Below, in pieces: positions 59,268-64,000 of a stretch of 64,000 bases of DNA. Positions within the stretch are counted from its first letter, which is position 1. The number at the start of each line of letters is the position of its first letter. The position numbers and the translations under genes were made by a program. The notes under the pieces are model-generated. The model made no database searches. It was not told the DNA's origin and saw only the letters and a list, made by a program, of their open reading frames with translations. Source of the stretch: QHXM01 sp032160165 (GTDB lineage: Bacteria > Acidobacteriota > Blastocatellia > Pyrinomonadales > Pyrinomonadaceae); the NCBI GenBank assembly GCA_032160165.1, contig JAVHWA010000006.1:1-64000 (forward strand), read 5' to 3'.

Positions 59268-61253
59268 ATGTCTGGGAAGGAAATCGTAAAGATGAAACGC
59301 AACCGGGCCGTCGCGACGTTCTCGATGCTCGTTCTGCTGCTCGCGCCGCTCGGAGTGGTGGTCAGTGGTCAGTGGCCAGTGGTCAGTAAGAAAACGCCCA
59401 CTGGCGATTTCGCGCGGCTGGCCTTAACTGCCCACCGACCACTGACCACTGGCCACTTTCTCCCGGCCAACGAGTATCCCCGCCATCCATCCAAAGACGC
59501 TTTGAAGTGGGCGGACCAGGAACTGAAGAAGATGTCGCTCGACGAAAAGATCGGACAATTGATCTCCCTCGGCATCAACGCGACCTTCCTCAACCAGGAG
59601 AGCGCGCCCTTCAAAGAAATGCGCAGGCAGGTTGAGAAGAATCATGTGGGCGGCATCATTCTCTTTGGCAGTCCGGTCTACGAATCGATTGTGCTGATCA
59701 ATCGTATGCAGCAATACGCCAACCGACCATTGCTCGTCTCAGCCGATCTGGAGCGCGGAGCGGGAATGCGCTTCTTCGACACTACCGATTTCGGTTGGGT
59801 GATGGCCCTTGGTGCGACTGGAAATCCGGACTACGCGCGCCGCATGGGTGAGTTTACCGGACGAGAAGCCCGCGCGCTCGGTGTGCAGCAGATCCTGGCG
59901 CCCGTGGCTGACGTCAATAATAACGCCGCCAATCCCGTAATCAATGTTCGCTCATATGGAGAAGACCCTGCGCAGGTTGGACGATTTGTCTCCGCCTTTA
60001 TTAAAGGCGCTCAGCACGAAGGCGTGATCGCGACGGTGAAGCATTTTCCCGGACACGGCAACACTGCTACGGATTCGCATCGCGGACTGCCCAGTCTAAA
60101 CTTTTCGATGGCCGACCTGGAACGCGTTGAGCTCGTGCCGTTCCGCGCATCGGTCGAAGCGGGCGTGGGCTCGGTAATGGTCGGTCATATCGCTCTACCC
60201 CAGATAGATTCGACTCCGGTCACGCCGCTTCCGCGCTCTCAAAAGATACGGGCGATGGATACAACCGAAGCCGAGGAGATTATTACGGAGAGCTCTACCA
60301 CTCCGGCGACACTGTCCCCCAAGATCAGTGGAATACTGCGCCACGACATGGCCTTCGATGGATTAATTGTCACAGATGCGCTCAGCATGAGCGGCCTGAC
60401 AGTCTATTTCTCGCAGGAGGAAGCCGGGGTGCGCGCGTTGTTAGCGGGCGCAGACATGTTGTTGAAGCCGGCGGACGTTGACGCGTGCATACGAGGACTG
60501 CGCGAGGCCGTACGCACCGGCAGAGTGACGGAAGCGCGAATTGAAGAGTCGGCCAGACGGATCCTGGCCGCGAAATATGATTTGGGTTTGACCAGGCAGC
60601 GCATCACGCCAATAGATGAAGTGGACCGCGTGGTCTCATCTCCCGATGCTTTAAAGTTGGGCCGAGAGATAGCGGAACACGCGATAACGCTCGTTCGCAA
60701 CGACGCCAAGCTGGTCCCGATCGGTGGCCTGCGTCCTGACGCGAAAATCTTCAATCTCGTCATCACCAATGGCGATGACTGGCGTTTCATCGCAAACCCG
60801 TTCGTGGCTGCGATGGCTCGTTCAGGCAGGCGGGTTGAAACGATCGCGCTGGATGAACGTTCATCCGAGGCCGAAGTGCAAAAAGCGATCGAACGCTCCG
60901 GCGGCGCCGACCTGGTAATCGCTTCGCTCTATGGTCGCGTGCGCACCGGGCAAACAAACAGTATCGGGCTTCCGGACCCTGGCGTGCGCGCGCTCAACGC
61001 ACTTCTCGGTCGCAACGCTCCAGTGGTGGGAATAAGCTTTGGCAACCCTTATCTCCTTCAAGGTTTTCCTACGATGAAAACCTACATGGTCGCATACGGA
61101 GATATGCCCGCGTTACAGCAAGCCGCGGCGCGAGCAGTTCTGGGAGAAAGCGACATCACGGGTCGGCTCCCGATTACCTTGCCCTCTCTTTATGCGAGGG
61201 GAACCGGGATTCAGCTCAAGGCTGTGGAGAAGCGAGCGGCGTCGGGGCAATAA
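59268..61253 (+). CDS. nagZ: Secreted beta-N-acetylhexosaminidase, GH3 (NagZ-like, two-domain)
   Basis: Up to 661 residues; an ATG at 59292 is the better start for the signal peptide (KRNRAVATFSMLVLLLAPLG). The GH3 barrel carries the NagZ hallmark KHFPGHGNTATDSH (Lys258; Asp269-His271 dyad) and nucleophile Asp370 in LIVTDALSMSG; a GH3 C-terminal domain follows, as in Bacillus NagZ. It removes GlcNAc from muropeptides. An inverted heptamer hairpin (59354-59457) is inserted in frame at residues 29-63, just after the signal peptide, giving VVSGQWPVVS and HRPLTTGHF. A 20-residue segment near 335 (TTEAEEIITESSTT) is also longer than usual. Confidence 0.88.
   Translation: MSGKEIVKMKRNRAVATFSMLVLLLAPLGVVVSGQWPVVSKKTPTGDFARLALTAHRPLTTGHFLPANEYPRHPSKDALKWADQELKKMSLDEKIGQLISLGINATFLNQESAPFKEMRRQVEKNHVGGIILFGSPVYESIVLINRMQQYANRPLLVSADLERGAGMRFFDTTDFGWVMALGATGNPDYARRMGEFTGREARALGVQQILAPVADVNNNAANPVINVRSYGEDPAQVGRFVSAFIKGAQHEGVIATVKHFPGHGNTATDSHRGLPSLNFSMADLERVELVPFRASVEAGVGSVMVGHIALPQIDSTPVTPLPRSQKIRAMDTTEAEEIITESSTTPATLSPKISGILRHDMAFDGLIVTDALSMSGLTVYFSQEEAGVRALLAGADMLLKPADVDACIRGLREAVRTGRVTEARIEESARRILAAKYDLGLTRQRITPIDEVDRVVSSPDALKLGREIAEHAITLVRNDAKLVPIGGLRPDAKIFNLVITNGDDWRFIANPFVAAMARSGRRVETIALDERSSEAEVQKAIERSGGADLVIASLYGRVRTGQTNSIGLPDPGVRALNALLGRNAPVVGISFGNPYLLQGFPTMKTYMVAYGDMPALQQAAARAVLGESDITGRLPITLPSLYARGTGIQLKAVEKRAASGQ
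59354..59457. repeat. Inverted heptamer array inside the nagZ coding region
   Basis: Left GTCAGTG, GTCAGTG, GCCAGTG, GTCAGTA (59361-59388); right CCGACCACTGACCACTGGCC (59433-59452 region), its complement. Loop about 40 bases. The whole insert keeps the reading frame. Confidence 0.85.
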
Positions 61254-61401
61254 CCTGACTGTTAGGAAGCCGCTCGTCCGAGAAGCGACAGGCAGAGTAC
61301 GAGTGGAAGAAAGCCTCGAAGAAAACGAAACCCGGGAGACGTAGTCATAACCCGGCCCGGTCAGCTCAGTCCTGTGGCGCAGAAATAACGATTTGGCATG
61401 T

Positions 61402-61878
61402 ATGAGTAAGCTGACATTACTTGTGATTCTTCTCATCGCTCCAACTTCAATCGCAGTTCGATTCGATGCATCTGGTCCCTACAAATCCCCAAAGATCGGC
61501 GTCATTAAAAGACCGCTTGCAAGAACAGGGGGCTGTAATCTTCAATTGCCTAAGGACTACAAGCAGCAGAATAATTCTTATGTTTTCGTTGATTATGACT
61601 ATCAATCCAAAGGTGCGGCACAAATCAATGTTAATGGCAAAGACTTAATGCTCAGGCTAGTTCGTAGAACGGAGGAAGATTTCCAGATGAAGGTGGGGTA
61701 TCGTTACTTTGAAGAATACGCGTCCGGAAATACTAGATTGCGCGTTGACTATGTTGTACGGGGAGTTTGCCCCCCTAACGATGAACAATGTTCGGTCGTC
61801 GTTCTATCTGGCGTCCTCACTGTTCGCCATAAAGAGGGTATGAAGAAGATTAAGACTATAGGCTTGTGTGGAAGTTGA
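61402..61878 (+). CDS. Small secreted protein, unknown function
   Basis: About 158 residues. The ATG at 61402 opens a signal peptide (KLTLLVILLIAPTSIAV). The mature part has four cysteines (GGCNLQL, GVCPPND, EQCSVV, GLCGS), suggesting two disulfides, and alternates strands and turns (YVFVDYDYQSKGAAQINVNG). It is poorer in GC than the genes around it, which may point to a separate origin. It splits nagZ from the AmiE/NamZ fusion gene. No family recognised. Confidence 0.6.
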   Translation: MSKLTLLVILLIAPTSIAVRFDASGPYKSPKIGVIKRPLARTGGCNLQLPKDYKQQNNSYVFVDYDYQSKGAAQINVNGKDLMLRLVRRTEEDFQMKVGYRYFEEYASGNTRLRVDYVVRGVCPPNDEQCSVVVLSGVLTVRHKEGMKKIKTIGLCGS

Positions 61879-62195
61879 GGCCGCGGCTAATAATTCATTC
61901 AACCGGACTCGCAATTAACGAGCTTTTGATTATCCATCTCGAAGTGATATCAATTCGCGCCGTGGTCCTTCAAGTATGTAACTGCCGTTTCACCGGTTCA
62001 AGATAGAGGTCGACAACTCGAGTGTATCCGAGAATGTAAGCTGGCACCCTGCGAAGACTGATTGTCGATCCACGAAGCGACACGAAACAACACGAATCCC
62101 GCGCTTTGATTCTTTCGTGTTGATTCGTGTGAGTTCGTGGTTACGGACACACTGAATCTCTACGCACTCGCTACCCCCGGATCAAATCAAACCCG
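61879..62195. other. Intergenic region with a decamer hairpin
   Basis: No gene seen. The one clear structure is the period-10 inverted array at 62070-62140, listed separately. The rest is without recognisable signals. Confidence 0.5.
62070..62140. repeat. Inverted array with 10-bp period
   Basis: Left 62070-62098: CCACGAAGCG, ACACGAAACA, ACACGAATC. Right 62108-62140: GATTCTTTCG, TGTTGATTCG, TGTGAGTTCGTGG. The arms are complementary; loop about 9 bases. Built like the heptamer hairpins but with a 10-bp unit. Confidence 0.85.
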
Positions 62196-64000
62196 ATGTC
62201 GTTGCTGAGAAAAGTTAAACGCCCGATGTACTCCGTAAGGACCGAGAGACGCAGGGCCGACGGCGCGTCTCTCACGCCGCAGCTCTTGCGCCGCGCGGCG
62301 TTCCTTGTCCTGATTGCCTTTTCGACCCAGAGCCTTGCAGTTAACCTTCCCTCGGCTCCACCTGCTGCCGTCGGTATGTCTGCCAAACATCTCGCGAACA
62401 TCGACACCGCGGTTGCAGACTCTATCGCAAAGCACGAATTACCTGGCGCCGTTGTCCTCGTCGCTCGTCGCGGACGCGTGGTTTGGCGAAAGGCTTACGG
62501 CTCACGCGCGGTTTTGCCTCAGCGCGAAGCGATGACAACCGATACGATCTTCGATCTCGCCAGCCTGACGAAGGTGGTGGCGACCGCGACCAGCATCATG
62601 AAGCTTGTCGAGCGCGGCCAATTGCGTTTGAGCGATCCAGTCTCTCTGTATCTTCCGGAGCTGAAGGGCGAGTCGCGCGACAAAATAACTATCGAACAGC
62701 TATTAACACATCGCGCCGGCTATGCTCCTGACTTCGATCTCAGTGAAAAGTGGAGCGGATATGCCGAGGCGATGAAGCGTCTGGAGGTGGAGTCTCTGCG
62801 CAATCCTCCTGATAGCAGATTCGTCTATAGCGACATTGGATACATCGCGCTGGGCGAAGTGGTTCATCGCGTGAGCGGAATGCCGCTTGACGAATTTGCA
62901 GAGCGAAACATCTTCGAACCGCTGGGAATGATTGACACGCATTTTCGGCGGACCGGGAACATTGATTCTCTGCGCCTGCAGCGTAACGATGCTGCTTACA
63001 TTTCCCGCATCGCTCCCACAGAAACGCGCCGCTCCGCCGGAAGCTATCTGGGCGGGGCGGGGGACAAGACGACGGAAGGCGCGGCCTGGTTGCGCGGAGA
63101 GGTCCATGACCCGACTTCATTTCGAATGGGTGGCGTAGCTGGGCACGCTGGTCTCTTCTCGACGGCGGACGATCTGGCCATCTACTGTCAGATGATAATG
63201 AACGGGGGACAGTACGGCGGCGTCCGCATCCTCAGTCCTATGAGTGTAGCCATGATGACCAGGCCTCGCGCCGTGTCCGACGACGGTGGCGCCCGCGGAC
63301 TGGGCTGGGACATCGCGACCAGCTTCTCTACCAATCGCGGCGACATCTTTCCGCTGGGATCGTTCGGTCATACGGGCTTCACCGGCACTTCGCTGTGGCT
63401 AGACCCCGCGAGCGAGAGCTTCGTCATCTTTTTGAGTAATCGTGTGCATCCGGATGGCAAGGGCGACGTAGCTTCGCTGCGGGGTCGGGTTGCATCGATC
63501 GTAGCGGCCTCGATCAACGACACAACGGTTGATCAGGCGCGAGCCGAGTCTGCCCGCTTTTCCGACGAACTGCTCACAGGCGTGGCGCGGCTCGCCAACA
63601 GAACAAGCACGACGGCGACACTCGATCCTCCAGCCGATGCGACGGTACTGACGGGAATAGATGTATTGGAGCGCGATAATTTCAAACAGCTCGCAGGCAA
63701 ACGCCTCGGTCTTGTGACCAACCATACGGGACGTGCCAGGTCTGGCCGGCAGACGATCGATGTGTTGCACGATGCAGCGGGCGTTCGGCTGGTTGCGCTT
63801 TTCTCCCCTGAGCACGGTATACGCGGGCTGATGGATGAAAAGGTCTCAGATTCAAAGGACGAGAAGACGGGCTTACCGATCTACTCGCTCTATGGAGATA
63901 CCCGTCGTCCGAAACCCGAGCAGCTCAAAGACCTCGATGCCATCGTGTTTGATATACAAGACGTCGGCACACGCTTTTACACTTACATCTCCACGCTCGG
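62196..64000 (+). CDS. Secreted AmiE-like serine hydrolase fused to NamZ-type (DUF1343) exo-muramidase, 3' end missing
   Basis: The frame is open from ATG 62196 to the window end, 601 residues. A signal/anchor segment (RRAAFLVLIAFSTQSLAV) is followed by a class C beta-lactamase-type domain (residues 60-440) with Ser123-x-x-Lys126 in ASLTK, Tyr211-Ser-Asp in FVYSDIGY and HTG at 392-394. From about residue 486 a second domain starts: GIDVLERDNFKQLAGKRLG, LVTNHTG, FSPEHGIRG, SLYGDTRRP and FDIQDVGTRFYTY, the marks of DUF1343, now known as NamZ exo-beta-N-acetylmuramidase (GH171). In Bacillus, AmiE and NamZ are separate proteins of one operon; here they are joined. The first domain should trim peptides from MurNAc, the second release MurNAc. 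Confidence 0.88.
   Translation, partial: MSLLRKVKRPMYSVRTERRRADGASLTPQLLRRAAFLVLIAFSTQSLAVNLPSAPPAAVGMSAKHLANIDTAVADSIAKHELPGAVVLVARRGRVVWRKAYGSRAVLPQREAMTTDTIFDLASLTKVVATATSIMKLVERGQLRLSDPVSLYLPELKGESRDKITIEQLLTHRAGYAPDFDLSEKWSGYAEAMKRLEVESLRNPPDSRFVYSDIGYIALGEVVHRVSGMPLDEFAERNIFEPLGMIDTHFRRTGNIDSLRLQRNDAAYISRIAPTETRRSAGSYLGGAGDKTTEGAAWLRGEVHDPTSFRMGGVAGHAGLFSTADDLAIYCQMIMNGGQYGGVRILSPMSVAMMTRPRAVSDDGGARGLGWDIATSFSTNRGDIFPLGSFGHTGFTGTSLWLDPASESFVIFLSNRVHPDGKGDVASLRGRVASIVAASINDTTVDQARAESARFSDELLTGVARLANRTSTTATLDPPADATVLTGIDVLERDNFKQLAGKRLGLVTNHTGRARSGRQTIDVLHDAAGVRLVALFSPEHGIRGLMDEKVSDSKDEKTGLPIYSLYGDTRRPKPEQLKDLDAIVFDIQDVGTRFYTYISTL

Overview
The window looks like a chromosomal stretch of an environmental Gram-negative bacterium, most likely an acidobacterium of the Blastocatellia type. 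This is an inference from gene content: large TonB-dependent receptors with an N-terminal carboxypeptidase-like regulatory domain but no SusD partner, several secreted FG-GAP/UnbV (CRTAC1-like) proteins, many secreted TPR proteins and glycoside hydrolases, and a moderately GC-rich sequence. No rRNA, tRNA, phage, transposase or CRISPR array was seen.

Layout. 1-2.6 kb: the 3' end of an ABC-transporter ATPase, a secreted protein, a type IV pilin-like gene and a small membrane protein. 2.7-11.8 kb: three secreted FG-GAP/UnbV proteins, a carbon-nitrogen hydrolase and a small OmpA-like protein. 12-31 kb: an alpha-glucan locus with a ROK repressor, TonB-dependent receptor, TPR protein, two cyclomaltodextrinase/neopullulanase-like GH13 enzymes around malQ, an SDR, an SLC45-type sugar transporter, a TIMP-like secreted protein and a third GH13. 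31-36.5 kb: a bglX-glycoamylase pair (possible beta-1,2-glucan use) and a second TPR protein. 37-49 kb: a second TonB-dependent receptor divergent from a xylFGH-type sugar ABC transporter, then GH15 glucoamylase and ROK glucokinase. 49.5-54.7 kb: GH31 alpha-glucosidase, a class V aminotransferase and a LysR regulator. 54.9-64 kb: a muropeptide/amino-sugar salvage cluster (BadF-type kinase, MurQ, HAD, sodium symporter, NagZ, and a beta-lactamase/AmiE-like domain fused to a NamZ/DUF1343 domain that runs off the window).

How it fits together. Glucans cross the outer membrane through the receptors, are cut by periplasmic or outer GH13, GH15, GH31 and GH3 enzymes, enter through the SLC45 and Xyl-type transporters, and are phosphorylated by the ROK glucokinase. 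The last cluster matches, gene for gene in function, the Bacillus murQ-amiE-nagZ-namZ peptidoglycan salvage set.

The most unusual feature is a set of more than a dozen short tandem arrays, mostly of period 7 bp, placed as inverted pairs around short loops between (and twice inside) genes. At two sites, both inside the xylFGH operon, the inverted arrays enclose a four-helix-bundle (23S rRNA intervening-sequence family) gene, so that xylF, xylG and xylH are separated by two such cassettes; one cassette gene carries a frameshift. Three further families of multi-hairpin intergenic repeats (called A, B and C here) are present, and family A stems show compensatory changes.
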